The position numbers were made by a program, and so were the translations under genes. A stretch of DNA of 64,000 nucleotides from Lasiosphaeria ovina (Eukaryota > Ascomycota > Sordariomycetes > Sordariales > Lasiosphaeriaceae), in assembly GCA_033439765.1 (NCBI GenBank), contig JAULSN010000004.1, forward strand, positions 5,218,001 through 5,282,000, written 5' to 3'. Below, piece after piece: positions 29,737 to 40,968 of the stretch; the first letter of the stretch is position 1, and every line of letters begins with the position of its first letter. A model generated the notes under the pieces. It saw only the letters and a program-made list of their open reading frames with translations. It was not told the origin of the DNA and ran no database searches.

Positions 29737-31210
29737 TCAAAACTTGAGTATGGCCCCAGCCTCGCCAGGCACCCGCGCAGCGACGGCAGCTGGCCCGAGG
29801 AGCGTGTAGTTGTAGTGAGTCGCGACCGAGGCGGCCGTTAGGTTCCCGGCGGGTGCGGCATCGCGCCGCCCGCCCAGGTCGTTGTCGAGTGCAATGGCGT
29901 ACCTAAGGGAGTCAGTAACCGTATAATCTGTTGAGTTTCTTTCTCTCGCTTCATGCACGGAAGCTGACTTCCTTGGCGCTCATGAGTAGGAGGATGAACA
30001 CGTACCCAGCCTCCTTGGAGTCGACGCTCGTGATGGGCGACCTGACGTCGCGGAACGCGTTGCTCTCGGCCAGCACCTGCGCACCCATGCGCGTGTTGAT
30101 GGCCGAGCTCATGCTACATCGCCACGGCATTATTTAGCCGGTCGGAATTACACGTCCTCGGTCGACTCTGGTTCACTCACTTGACGTAGTACGAGTTGAA
30201 GATGTGCGCGGTGCCGAAGCGAATCGACGGCCCGCGCGAGTTGCAGCTGTGCCAGTAGTTGTTGGCGTACGTTACGTGCAGCCGACCTGTGTCCTGCGCG
30301 CCGTTGCTATCGCTATGCCCGATGAGAGATGCCTTCCAGTGGTCGTGGAAGTAGGTGCTGCCAGTGCGCACTTGTTAGTGCTTTGTTCGCTGACAAATGG
30401 CTGGCTGGTTGGAAACATGGAGCATTGTTTACTTCGAAACAGTGACGTAGTCTGAGCCGTGCACAATGTCGATCAGCCCGTCGTAGCGGTCTTTGTCGCT
30501 GGTCTGGGCCGAGTAGAACTCGCAGTGGTCAACCCAGACATTAGTGCTGTTCTGTTCACAGCGCGTCAGTCAAGATCTCCCTCCTGTGAATCTGTGGTGG
30601 TTACCCGCCTCGATGGTCAGGCCGTCGCCGTACGCGGCCGTGACATTTGCCGAGATGATGTTTCGCAGAATCAGATTCGTCTGCTTGCGGAAGTAGAGGC
30701 CGACGCCGTCGAATCCTGCCCGATGCACGTCACACGTTGAGATCAGCCGCCATGCTCGACAACAACTCTATGCATCGAAATAACCCCCAAACTAACCTGA
30801 CCCCGGCAGCCCAATAATAGTTTTGTTGCTCGCGATGCGGACGTTGGCGGTGCCGTTGATGATGCCCTGGACGACGACAATGGCCGGCGCCGTCATGTTC
30901 TCGCGGACGGCCGCCGTGAACTGCGCCAGCGTCGACACGGTCGTCGTCACGTTGCCGTATGATCCGCCCGATGTGCTGTTCGGCCGCCCGAAGTCAGTCT
31001 CTTTCACTCTCCGGCAATTATTGGGGACTGGCTGGCTTCTTGCCCTCCATTCAGCGTCGCGTATCCCAGTGACGCCACCTGCGAGACGGATGCGTTATAG
31101 ATAGGGGGGAGCTTGGTAAACGCGCGGCCGGTCGTCGGGGTTGGCGTAAGCGTCGCGGATGCGAGGCCGAGCAGGGGCGGAAGTACCGCGGAAAATACCG
31201 GAAGCTTCAT
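29737..31210 (-). CDS. secreted pectate lyase, polysaccharide lyase family 1
   Basis: Seven exons (31210-31044, 30975-30797, 30715-30609, 30551-30433, 30357-30181, 30113-30006, 29902-29737) sum to 1023 nt, 340 aa. A signal peptide (LPPLLGLASA) leads into GYATLNGG|TSGG, then the parallel beta-helix. Family marks are SNKTIIGLPGSG, VWVDHCEF, the calcium-site block DKDRYDGLIDI, FHDHWKASLIGHSDS and NSRGPSIRFG with the catalytic Arg. PL1 enzymes cleave de-esterified pectin by beta-elimination outside the cell, so this suggests plant-material degradation. Intron 1 (30976-31043) starts GCAAGA. Intron 3 (30552-30608) appears to start GCGGGT, since only that donor gives the phase-0 join LTIE|NSTNVWVDH. 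All other introns are GT-AG. The gene looks intact. Confidence 0.9.
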
Positions 31211-31978
31211 TATGGTGAGAGTCTGGACGTGGCGATGAAAAAGACGCGAAATGTTTGACCCGGTCAAGTGTGGTCTGTGAGGTAGAAGAAGAAGGACATC
31301 ACGCGCAATGGTCACAATATCCAGGTTTGTCGGGGTCATCTACATGCGGGCAGCAATATCTGGTATTTTTCCGGACCCGGCGGCTGGGTATATTCGCACA
31401 ACATTGGACCTGGTCTGTTCTCGGATAATACTGATCAGTGTTACACTCAAATGTGCTGTCTTGGGCGACATGAGATTACCGGGGACTGGAAAATGCCGGG
31501 CGAGAGTACTCGAGCTCTGGGATGCAACATTGAATCGTATTAGTGCGGTTTGAGGTAGAATGAACTTGATGACCATGTGGAAAATCTATTCACGGATGTA
31601 CCCCAGAATCAGATTACCCACCAATCAGAGCGACACATATTGTTTGGCAAGAAAGCCCCCGAACAATCACTATACAATGCACAATTGAGAAGACTATTAA
31701 ACACCAATTCTAGTTCTGCAATCCATTGACGTGTTTCTCTATAACGACAGTTTCGAAGCCCGAGGCTTATGAAGACAAAGCAATACCAGCTAGGAGGGAG
31801 CAGATCAAACATGTGGAAAGCTGAAAAGAAAAACAAGAGCTAGTTGCGTACTTACCTACCTTAGGTATGTGTCCCTCGAAGAAAAAGTAGGTAGGTAGCC
31901 GAATTGCGACGGCAAAGAAACCCACCCAGCCTATTCCCTCGTCTACCACCTTCTCTCCACCACCCCTAGAACTAAACT
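31211..31978. other. intergenic region
   Basis: Promoter side of the pectate lyase and 3' side of the aspartic-protease-like gene. No exon recognised. Confidence 0.4.
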
Positions 31979-33094
31979 CTACACCGACCGGAAGCCATAG
32001 CGGCCGTTCTGACCATCAAACGCCGTCACAAAGGCGCGGTACGCGTGGCGACCCGTGTTGATGTACGTCAGCGCCGGGTCCCGGAACACAGCCGAAACAT
32101 AGTCCGGATTGACATTGGGAGAACCGGGCGAGCCGAGCGTAAACGACTCCGTGGCGACAGCCGTCGATCCGGGCGCGCCAAAGTCGACGCGCACAGCACT
32201 GGTGTCGACCAGGCGCCCGCTGTGGCCCGACACGAACCGCAGCGCCGTGCCGGCCGGCATGCGCAGGTAGCTCTGGCCGATGCCGGTGTCGACGACGGCG
32301 TGGCCGGGCACGCAGGGCGTTGCGCCGTCGACGGCGATGCACGCGCGCGCCTCGCGGAACTCGCCGGCGATGCTGGCGTGTGCCTCGAGCGCGTACCACG
32401 AGATTCCGGCGGTGTTGGCGTCGGTCAGCCCGACGCGCAGGCCGTGGCTGTCGAGCACGTAGCCGGCCGAGTAGGCGGTGGCGGGGTCCATGCTCTGCGT
32501 GCCGATGCTGACGATGTTGCGCAGCGGGTTCTTGTCGGGCGTGCCCTGCGGCAGGCCGTCGTACTGGCGGCCCCAGCCGACGCCCATCATGCGCGTGCCG
32601 GTGGCGTTGGCGATGCGCGGCACGCTGGCGTTGGGGCAGTGGCCTGTTGTGGATGCGATGTCGAAAGTCGGGCACTCCGACTTGTACATCATGGCGAGGA
32701 TCGGCACGCTGGCTTTGACGACCGGGTTGACGGGGTCGCCGACGTTGAAGTAGAAGTCCCGCGGCACCCAGCAGCCTTCGTACAGCAGGTTGCTGCTCGA
32801 CAGGAACTGCCAGCCCGGCGTGCCCTGGTCCTCGCACGGGGTGTTGAAGTCGTAGTCCATCTCCGGCGCCGAGAACACCATGCCCTGCGTGCCCGTGTCG
32901 ACGATGGGCCGGTAGCTGTGCCCCGTCGTGGATCCCATCCTCACCGTGACGTGCACGTTGGTCGACCAGTCGACCCCGCTGCCCGTGGTGTCCTCGTAAA
33001 AGGGGATCAGGGCCGTCGTGGTGTATCCTGTGAGGAGACCGCGGGCTGCTAGCGGCAGAGCCTTGGCTACCAGTTTTGCGAGCGCCGGTGCCAT
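31979..33094 (-). CDS. aspartic-peptidase-like protein
   Basis: One exon, about 371 aa from the ATG at 33094. An in-frame ATG at 33190 would add 32 residues. Two DTG triads lie in the order expected of family A1: PIVDTGTQGMVFS (about residue 64) and AVVDTGIGQSYLRMP (about residue 260), each followed by hydrophobic strands. Family A1 enzymes hydrolyse peptide bonds with one Asp from each lobe. Unlike secreted pepsins, it lacks a clear propeptide and DTGSS, and the N terminus (LVAKALPLAARGLLTGY) is only a weak signal, so activity is uncertain. Cysteine pairs (CEDQ, ACIAV, CVPG) fit an extracellular protein. A TATA-like box lies about 125 bp upstream. Confidence 0.7.
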   Translation of the reverse strand: MAPALAKLVAKALPLAARGLLTGYTTTALIPFYEDTTGSGVDWSTNVHVTVRMGSTTGHSYRPIVDTGTQGMVFSAPEMDYDFNTPCEDQGTPGWQFLSSSNLLYEGCWVPRDFYFNVGDPVNPVVKASVPILAMMYKSECPTFDIASTTGHCPNASVPRIANATGTRMMGVGWGRQYDGLPQGTPDKNPLRNIVSIGTQSMDPATAYSAGYVLDSHGLRVGLTDANTAGISWYALEAHASIAGEFREARACIAVDGATPCVPGHAVVDTGIGQSYLRMPAGTALRFVSGHSGRLVDTSAVRVDFGAPGSTAVATESFTLGSPGSPNVNPDYVSAVFRDPALTYINTGRHAYRAFVTAFDGQNGRYGFRSV

Positions 33095-36000
33095 GTTGCC
33101 GAGGTGTGGTGATAGCTGATGGTCAAAGGGGTGTTTTTGAGTGTGCTTCTGGGTTAGGAGCTGATGAGGTTGAGTGAGGTTGTCGGGCAAAGTGCTCTTG
33201 TGCTTAAAGCAGACACTCTTTATATATGTCGTCGTCGTCGCGATGCCAAGTCGGTCTGTCGGGCGCTTTGGCTGCCCGGTCGTCTAACGGTCACGACACC
33301 TCATTCCCATCCCCAGACACATTACAAAACAGATATCTTGGCAATAGGACTTTTCTCTAGCGAACTTGAGCGGTGAGGTTTCGAGTGTGTGGCTGCCGTC
33401 TGAGTCAAGCCTTGTTCATCGGCTTTGCTCACAGTACGGTTACGCGAGGCAAAGCCCGAGCCCAATCACGCTTTGTTGGTGGCAACGGTGAAAAACATCG
33501 AAGGGTAAAGCACGGCCTCAACTCGGAGAGGATCGGATCGCCTGATCGCGTGTTGACGTCTGGCACTAGACACATCTTGATTTCCGAGACATTGTCAGAA
33601 ATTTCCGGGCTCGGGAGCTCCAGCCCGGCGAGCCCAATGGGGAACTAATCAGCCACTTTGCTCAACATGTGAGTCAGCCGCCCCAAACCCGATGGACCGC
33701 TCCGGCTTCATCGCGAATGTGGAGGCGGTGCACTCCGTCACGCTCATAGGGCTGTAAACATTCGGATTGACCCAAGAGCCCGGGTCCGCCGCAATGCAAC
33801 CCCCTGACCTCAGTCTTTTTTGGCGCCCCCATTGATTGGCCTGTGGCTCGGTGAGTGTCAGCAATTCTATGCGCCCTTAGAGTTTTGACTGACTGACTGA
33901 TTGTTAAACCATTTGTAATCATAGGACTACTGACAGTAGGGAACTAATTACCTAGAGCATTTCCAAATGGAGAAAACAGCTGGTCACGACCTCTTCATTC
34001 TAACGCCTGTTTTTTGTCTAGCCGATGTCGCTCCGTCTTGGCGTTGCACCACTTCAAAGTCCTGTCTTGATCTGCACGATCTTGGATCCTGTGACGGTTT
34101 CGGGGCCTGAAATGAACAGGCGACGCAGCACAGCGGAGCCCTTGGCATAGCTCGCCCATATTAATACCAGTTTCTGTGCCACGGCAGACTATTCAGGTTC
34201 CAAATTACCGAAACTTACAACCAGTCAAGAGCGTGGCCGTTGGTAATAGGAGGAAGTATTACCTATGTAATCTACCACTTCGTGACTAATATTCCAGTAA
34301 CAATTCGGTGAAATTCTGTCTGCCAGCAATTTAATTAGTCTGTCTTTACTCTGAAGTATGGAACGGAATCAAATATAGTTCTAGTAATATGGTTTGAGGT
34401 GAAGACGACAGAAGAGGTTCGACAAGAGCTTGGCATTAAAACTGGAGAGTAAAAGAAACCATGCTCAAATTTCCGCATTTTTCGCTTGAGCGAAATAAGT
34501 TACGACAAAATGAAGGTAAGTCCCTGTGTGCTCGCCGTTGGCGAATGTAGCGATGATGGCAAACTTCCTAATTAAGGCATCTCTTCTCCCATTGGCGACT
34601 TTGGATTACTTTCTTAGCCCTTTACAAGCCGAAGAAGGTAACTAGGGAGATGGCTTAGGGATGCCACTCGGTGCTCAAATATGCGCTTGGGAAGTTAGAG
34701 TATCTCTTTGGAGTAATTAAGGTTAATAATGTCAAGCAACATATGCGAAAAATACCTTGGGCGGCCTGCTCAAAGCTCGTATCGATCACACAATACCTAA
34801 ATTGTGCAGAATGTCGATAGCTGTGACGTTGATTTACCCTCCAAGGCCCTTACTCATGTCGAAGGGTTGGTAGTCGAGACCTGCTTGCTTTAAGCCTAGT
34901 GCGTACGGGGGTGGGTGCATGCGCCAGAGATAAAGACTTCGGCAATCGCACCCGGGATGGCTAATCATAAAAGCTCATACATAATCGTAAGCAAAAAGAT
35001 AGTGAACGAAAACGTACAGCAGTTCCTAGTGTCGGCTCAGCAAAAAGTTCTATGATCTCTCTAGGCCGACCGTCAACAAAGCCAACGCGCCAAGTCAGAT
35101 CCAATTGCCGCTGCAATTCCCACCAAATTCGCTGCCGATTAGACGCTCGCAGGTAAGAGCATAACGCAACGAGCGATGGAATGATAAGCAACGGGGCCTC
35201 GGAATCGCTAGACCCTCCTCAGAGTCCCTAGGTTAGCTTGACAGGTTACCAGGTAGGCATGGTGCTGGCTAGCGGCAGGAAGCTATGGCCCAGCGATGGA
35301 TCCTGCTGCTGCATGGTTGTTGTGCCACCGGATAAGCTTACAGCTGCGGAGGCTGCTTGCTCGCGTGCTCCGAGTCCAGTTCGCAGGCCCGTCGACCCAA
35401 CACGCCGGTAGTGTAGTACGAGGCAGAAAATTTCCCCATGCAGTAGTAGCAAGCGGGCGGGTCGGTGCGTGGGGGGCTGGGGTTTCCACGCGCCCCGGGT
35501 TTGGGTAGGCCTTGATTGCCCAAGGCACCCATCAGCTTGTCCACTGTGGTCTGGTTGAGACCTGTAGGTGGTGTGTGCGGAATGTAGGAAGGGTTAATAT
35601 CTCATGGCGACAGGAGGCAAAAACGACAGGGGAAAATGGAGATAAAAGAGAAGCACGGCAATCTGTGCCCGTCGTGGCGTAATCCCAGGATCGTCAGCCA
35701 CACCGCACGCCCAGTTCTTGGACATATCGTCGGCGGCTGTTGAGAGGCGGGGAAAAGGACGACGGTCGCTGCACTAGCACGCGGGCTACAGCAAACAATA
35801 GCCTCAAATTTGTGAGCTGAACCCCGACAGCTGACCGAGCGTGTGCATTGGAAAAATTGGTCGAAAATGCCGCATGTCGTCTGGTTTCCGGGGGTTGTTG
35901 TTGACCATACAAACCGTGCAGCCCGATATGAGTTGCGCGGCTCCGTTGCCACTTTTTACTTCAGGGCGTGGGTGACTCGATGGGATCGAGTAATGCCTTC

Positions 36001-37004
36001 CAGGCTGCTGATTTTGCGGGGTTCGGCAACGATAGCATCCCATCCTTATCGTCACCGCCCGTGCAGGGCCCGGAGCACCAAAAGATAGCGGCCCCACCCC
36101 CGGGGGCACATAACGGCCCTTCTTAACTTCTTAGGGCCAGACCTGGTGATAAGAGAAGAGCTACGATTGGCCAATCAGAGCAGGCCGCACCCGCGCCTTC
36201 CCCGATCGGAGCAATCTCCAACAAGATCTCAGTCGGCCAGCCTGTGGAAACCACCTGTCTGCGATGCAACTCTCGACCAGCATTGTAATCCTCGCGCAGG
36301 TGGATGTTCACGGCATCCCCGACGCAATCAAGGCATGCTGGAGTTTGCCAAGACCGTCAAGCTCTTCCCCGGCACCATGCAGCTCGAGATGCGCGACGTT
36401 TTGCCGCCTGGCTCACGGCCGGCACCAAGACCACTGTACGAACCACCAACCACCAGCTTTCGGGATTACCACTGTGCAGAGTGACACTACGTGAGGTAGT
36501 TTTTCGCCCGCTCTAGCGTGGGGGAGACTGGATTGCAGCTCTGGCGACCCCTCTATCGCCAGACATTGCCCCACCAGAGACAGACGATAATAAATAGATA
36601 TCGGATGGCCACCGAGCAGGTGGAGAGAAAATTTGGTTCTACTAGCTAGCATCTGCACTCCCGAGCGTCGGCTTTTTAGTCCAAGTCGCACAGCTCAAGC
36701 TTTACCTAGGCGTAGGGTCCCGTCGCACCTGTCGGTCCACCCCGAGCTTGTTTCTTCTTTGCGCCCGCTCCGGTTTTATACCTCCCTCCTCCCCCCTCCC
36801 CGCAGCCGTCGCTTCACGTGTGCTGTGTGCGTCATAGCCTGCAGGGAGCCGGTATATCATCGGACGGCCCCAAGCTCCAAACCTCCCCGCGAAGCCAGCC
36901 TCAGCCTCTTCCTCTCCCGCCTTTCCCCCCCTTTTCGGTCCGTACCTTTTTAGGTTCCTCACATCGCGGGATCACCGTCGGCCTCAACCAACTCGCCCGC
37001 AGCC
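33095..37004. other. gene-poor region of about 3.9 kb
   Basis: No supported gene. The part 33.9-35.0 kb is AT-richer with many stops in all frames and no recognisable transposon protein. At 36264-36480 short frames (DVHGIPDAIKACW; EFAKTVKLFPGTMQLEMRD) look faintly coding but in two different frames, so at most a relic. The last 250 bases before 37005 are CT-rich, with runs of C, as in a fungal promoter of the NCS1 permease. Confidence 0.5.
33218..33226 (-). promoter_or_regulatory. TATA-like box of the aspartic-peptidase-like gene
   Basis: On the minus strand this reads TATATAAAG, about 125 bp upstream of the ATG at 33094. It is the best TATA match upstream of that gene. Confidence 0.45.
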
Positions 37005-38903
37005 ATGGACGGAAAACCAAGCGCGCTCAGCCGCTTCGCCAAGCGGATCGAGGTCGACGCCGAGCCCGGCCTCACGACCGCTCAGTTGATGGTGCGAAAA
37101 TCTTTCGTGTGCTGTTAGAAACAGTGGCGCGCCAACGGGGATGCTCCCTGGCCGTAGGTTCCACGCGTCGCGCAAAAGGCTAACGGGACCTCTCTCGCGC
37201 AGTTGACCAACCACGATCTGAAGCCTGTAGAGCCTGCGCGCCGGCAATGGGGCCCCTGGAACTTCGTCGGGTTCTGGATCGCCGACTCGTTCAACATCAA
37301 CACGTGGATGATCTCATCGTCCATGGTCGTGGCTGGGCTCTCGTGGTGGCAGTCGTGGCTTTGTGTCTGGATTGGCTATGCCATCGCCGGTGTCTTCATC
37401 TGCTTGACCGGTCGCATCGGCGCCACTTATCACATTGGGTTCCCCGTCGTTGCCCGGTCTTCGTTTGGCATCTGGGGAGCCCTGTGGCCCATCTTCAACC
37501 GAGCTGCCATGGGTATGGAGTGACCTCAAAAACACACTGCTGGCGAGCAATTTGGCTAATGACATGCAGCTTGCATCTGGTATGGCGTGCAGTCGTACAT
37601 CGGCGGCCACTGCGTCTACATCATGATCAGGGCCATCTGGACGAGCTGGGTGAGTACGCCATGACAGTGCAGAGCCGGGCCTGTTGCTGACGAAATGTTC
37701 CAGGACCGCGCCACCATCCCAAACACATTTTCCGTGGAATCGGGAACCACGACAGCGGACTATGTCTCGTTCTTCCTCTTTTGGTTCTGCTCGCTGCCCG
37801 CTATTTGGTTCCCCGTCCACAAGGTCCGCCACCTGTTTACCGTCAAGGCATACTTCGTGCCCTGTGCCGGCATCGCCTTCCTCATCTGGGCCGTTGTCCG
37901 TGCCGGCGGAGTGGGTCCGATCGTCAGGCAGCCCGCGAGAGCTGAAGGTTCGGAGCTCGCGTGGCAGTTTGTCAAGGGTGTCATGAGCTCAATTGCCAAC
38001 TTCGCCACTCTGATCGTCAACGACCCCGACTTTTCTCGTTTCGCCGGCAAGCCCCGTGATGCTCTGTGGTCGCAGCTGTTCACCATCCCGATTGGCTTCG
38101 CCGTTACCTCCTTCATCGGCATCATTGTCTCGTCGTCGTCGACCGTAATTTACGGAGGTGACCCGATCTGGGATCCTCTCGTCTTGCTCGAGAAGTTCAT
38201 CGATGACGGCGGCTCTGGCCAGCGGTTCGGCGTCTTTGTCATTGCCCTCGCTTTTGCTCTGGCGCAGCTCGGCACCAATATTGCCGCCAACTCTGTGTCT
38301 GCCGGTACCGATATGACGGCCCTGTTCCCACGCTTCCTCAACATCCGCCGAGGTGGTTACATCTGCGCCGCCGTTGGCCTTGCCATGTGCCCCTACAACC
38401 TCCTCACGTCGAGCAACCAGTTCACGACCTACCTGTCTGCCTACAGCGTCTTCCTGTCGTCGATTGCTGGCGTCATCATTTCCGACTATTACTTTGTGCG
38501 CCGCGGCTATCTCGAGGTGAAGGAGCTGTATGACGCGCGCAAGACGGGCCCTTACTACTTCCGCTTTGGCGTGCACTGGCGTGCCTATGTTGCCTACATT
38601 GCCGGCATCTTGATCAACGTCGTGGGGTTCGCTGGTGCCATTGGCCGGGACGTGCCAATTGGTGCCACGTACATCTACAACCTCAACTTCTTCTGCGGCT
38701 TCATCGTCTCGTCGGGCTCCTACTGGGGTCTGTGCAAGATCTGGCCCATCCCGGCCGTCAGCGATCGGTGGATGGAGGTTGGCGACGAGATTGACGACCT
38801 TAGAGTTGCGTACGACAGCCAGAGCGGCAGCCAAGAGTTTGCCGACGACCTCGCAGTCGACTCTCCCTACAAAGGTGCGCACCAGCACGAGAAGATGGTC
38901 TAG
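37005..38903 (+). CDS. NCS1-family nucleobase permease (uracil/allantoin type)
   Basis: Four exons (37005-37091, 37203-37512, 37570-37649, 37704-38903) give 1677 nt, 558 aa, with all introns GT-AG. Marks of the NCS1 family are [21 protein letters not shown] in the first helix, [49 protein letters not shown] and [20 protein letters not shown]. About 12 hydrophobic segments fit the fold. It should sit in the plasma membrane and import uracil, allantoin or a related purine/pyrimidine with protons. Fungal Fur-type carriers are the closest by motif, but the substrate cannot be fixed from sequence. The stop is TAG, showing that TAG is a normal terminator in this genome. The gene looks intact. Confidence 0.92.
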
Positions 38904-39858
38904 GACTGGGCCTAGAGGCGCTGGGGAATTTTTGGGTACAAGTTGCCGTGTTCACACTGGATAGACACACGGGATAAATAGTGGTGGGGAGATGAGGTAG
39001 AAGAAGCCTCTTCTATCAACATTATTATTGGAGTATTAGATACCATTGGGATTTGATTTTAACCAACGTATTCGCACGTTTGGTTTCCGTGAAGTCTCAC
39101 CGCTACTGTGTTTCAAATGTAGGGCGTTCCGTTTGTGGCCTAGTCGCGTGCATCGCGCCCTTTGGTCTCTTGGTTGCGGGGTTAATTATTCCCTGCGTGT
39201 CGAGTGTTGATTGGCGTGGCTAGGATGTCATGATATGCCGGTTTACCGAATTCAACGTGGAACGAACGAGGTACGAGCAGCACTATTCAGCCCGATTTAC
39301 TCAATTATGTTCTTTTTTTTGTCTAATATTATGCTTTCAAGTTGCAAATGTTTGATTTAGCTCAGAGAAAACCCCCGGGTTGACGCCGGTAAACAAACAA
39401 TAGGGGGTACACTGTCATTGTTACCACTAACGGTGTCTGCTTACTAGACCAGTGGTCTCTGAACCGAACCAGACCCCTGTTACTTGACCGTGATTTCTTT
39501 CCCTCACTTCTCAACTGTGCAGTGGCCGGTTGATCCGAATGTTGATTCTGATACGACTAAAGGCTTGGTGAGGTTCACAGTCCGTCGGTCCGAGATGACG
39601 TTACCTACAGTCCGAGGGGATTTTCCCGCCCGCCCAGCGAGTAGGCGTAGCTGCGTACGGAGTAAGGCACACCCTATGGGGCTACTCGGCCGCGTTACAT
39701 TAGGGCGTGCCAAGTGCGGGGCTTGATCGTCGCAGGATTCCGTGTTGGGAGGTAATTATGCACTTATATGGTGAGAAACCGCCGTGTTGCCCTTACCCGA
39801 CTCCCTCCTCTCTGCTCTACCTCACCAGGACTCTCAAACTGGCGTCTTTTGCTTCACT
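38904..39858. other. intergenic region
   Basis: Between two plus-strand genes. A T-rich tract (39309-39320) and scattered AT islands, no exon recognised. Confidence 0.4.
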
Positions 39859-40854
39859 ATGGCATCAATCGCCTTCCCCAAGCTCGCCAGAAAGGTCACG
39901 CTCAGCGACAGGACGACGTACGGCTACGTCCACGTCCCTGCGGGCCCGTCCAAGCCGACATTTCTGCTCATACACGGCGCACCGAGCTCGAGCTACGTGT
40001 GGCACCACCAGATCGAGTCCCTGCAAAAGGCCGGCTTCGGAGTCGTGGCTCCGGACCTGCTCGGCTATGGCGACTCGGACCGCCCGGCCGAGGTCGAGCG
40101 ATACCAGATCAGCGCGGGCGCGGCGCAGATCGCCGAGCTTGTTGGTACTGTCGTCGGCGCCAACACAAAAGTCATCGGCGTCGGCCACGACCTCGGCTCG
40201 CCCATCCTGTCGCATGTGTATGTCCGCAACAAGCACCTCTTCAGCGGCCTCGTCTTCATCGCCGTCGGCTTTGTCATCGTCGACGCCAAGATAGACCCGG
40301 ACTTGATCAACACCGCCTCGCGCCAGCTGCTAGGCTACAGCACGTCGGGCTACCTGCGCGTGTTCGTGGCGCCCGGTACGGACGCCTTGGTCGAGAAACA
40401 CGACGCCGCCTTCGACTCGCTGATGTACTGTGCAGACCCCGCGGCCTGGAAGGAGCACCTCGGCGCCGAGGGCGGGCTAGAGAAGTTCCTCGACGAGGGC
40501 AAGCCGCTGCCCGTCGCTAGCTGGATCTCGCCCGCCGAGCTGGCGATGCATAATCGCATTCTCAAGGGCAGCTATGCGGGTGTCTTCAACTGGTACCAGG
40601 CCGCGTACCTCGTCGACCCGCTCGCCGCGGACCGCGCGCTCACGGCCGAGGACAAGAGGGTTACCGTGCCGACGCTGTTGGTGGTTACTGAGAAGGACTA
40701 TGCGGTTATTCCGGAGGCCCAGGTGCAGCTGACGCAGGCCGTGGCTGAGGATTTGACCGTCGAGCGCCTCGATGTCGGCCACTGGGCCATGCTCGAGGCC
40801 AAGGATAGGGTGGGGAAGTTGCTTGCGGATTTTGCCACGACTCGAGGACTGTAA
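39859..40854 (+). CDS. alpha/beta-hydrolase, epoxide-hydrolase-like
   Basis: One exon, 331 aa. Motifs in order: oxyanion-hole HGAPSSSYVWH (about 39-49), APDLLGYGDSDRP, nucleophile elbow GVGHDLGSP (Asp near residue 111, as in epoxide hydrolases and haloalkane dehalogenases rather than a Ser lipase), a lid Tyr stretch (NWYQAAYL), a late acid block (VVTEKDYAVIP) and the catalytic His in DVGHWAML. Epoxide hydrolases of this type open an epoxide to a diol through an Asp-ester. The natural substrate may be a xenobiotic, lipid or metabolite epoxide. It lacks a signal peptide, so it is cytosolic. I chose the ATG at 39859 because it is directly followed by the folded domain; an upstream in-frame ATG would add 25 unrelated residues. 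Confidence 0.88.
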   Translation: MASIAFPKLARKVTLSDRTTYGYVHVPAGPSKPTFLLIHGAPSSSYVWHHQIESLQKAGFGVVAPDLLGYGDSDRPAEVERYQISAGAAQIAELVGTVVGANTKVIGVGHDLGSPILSHVYVRNKHLFSGLVFIAVGFVIVDAKIDPDLINTASRQLLGYSTSGYLRVFVAPGTDALVEKHDAAFDSLMYCADPAAWKEHLGAEGGLEKFLDEGKPLPVASWISPAELAMHNRILKGSYAGVFNWYQAAYLVDPLAADRALTAEDKRVTVPTLLVVTEKDYAVIPEAQVQLTQAVAEDLTVERLDVGHWAMLEAKDRVGKLLADFATTRGL

Positions 40855-40968
40855 TCACTGCATGGGTGACAAAAGTTTTGATATCATCTTGGGTAGTCTA
40901 CTCAGTCTACACCTGCATACAGAAGCAGACATTCGAATTATCATACATGCATACCATCACTCGCAACC

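Noticed and set aside
36264..36516. Possible exon fragments (DVHGIPDAIK; LEFAKTVKLFPG)
   Set aside because: The two coding-like pieces are in different frames, short, and match no family I know.
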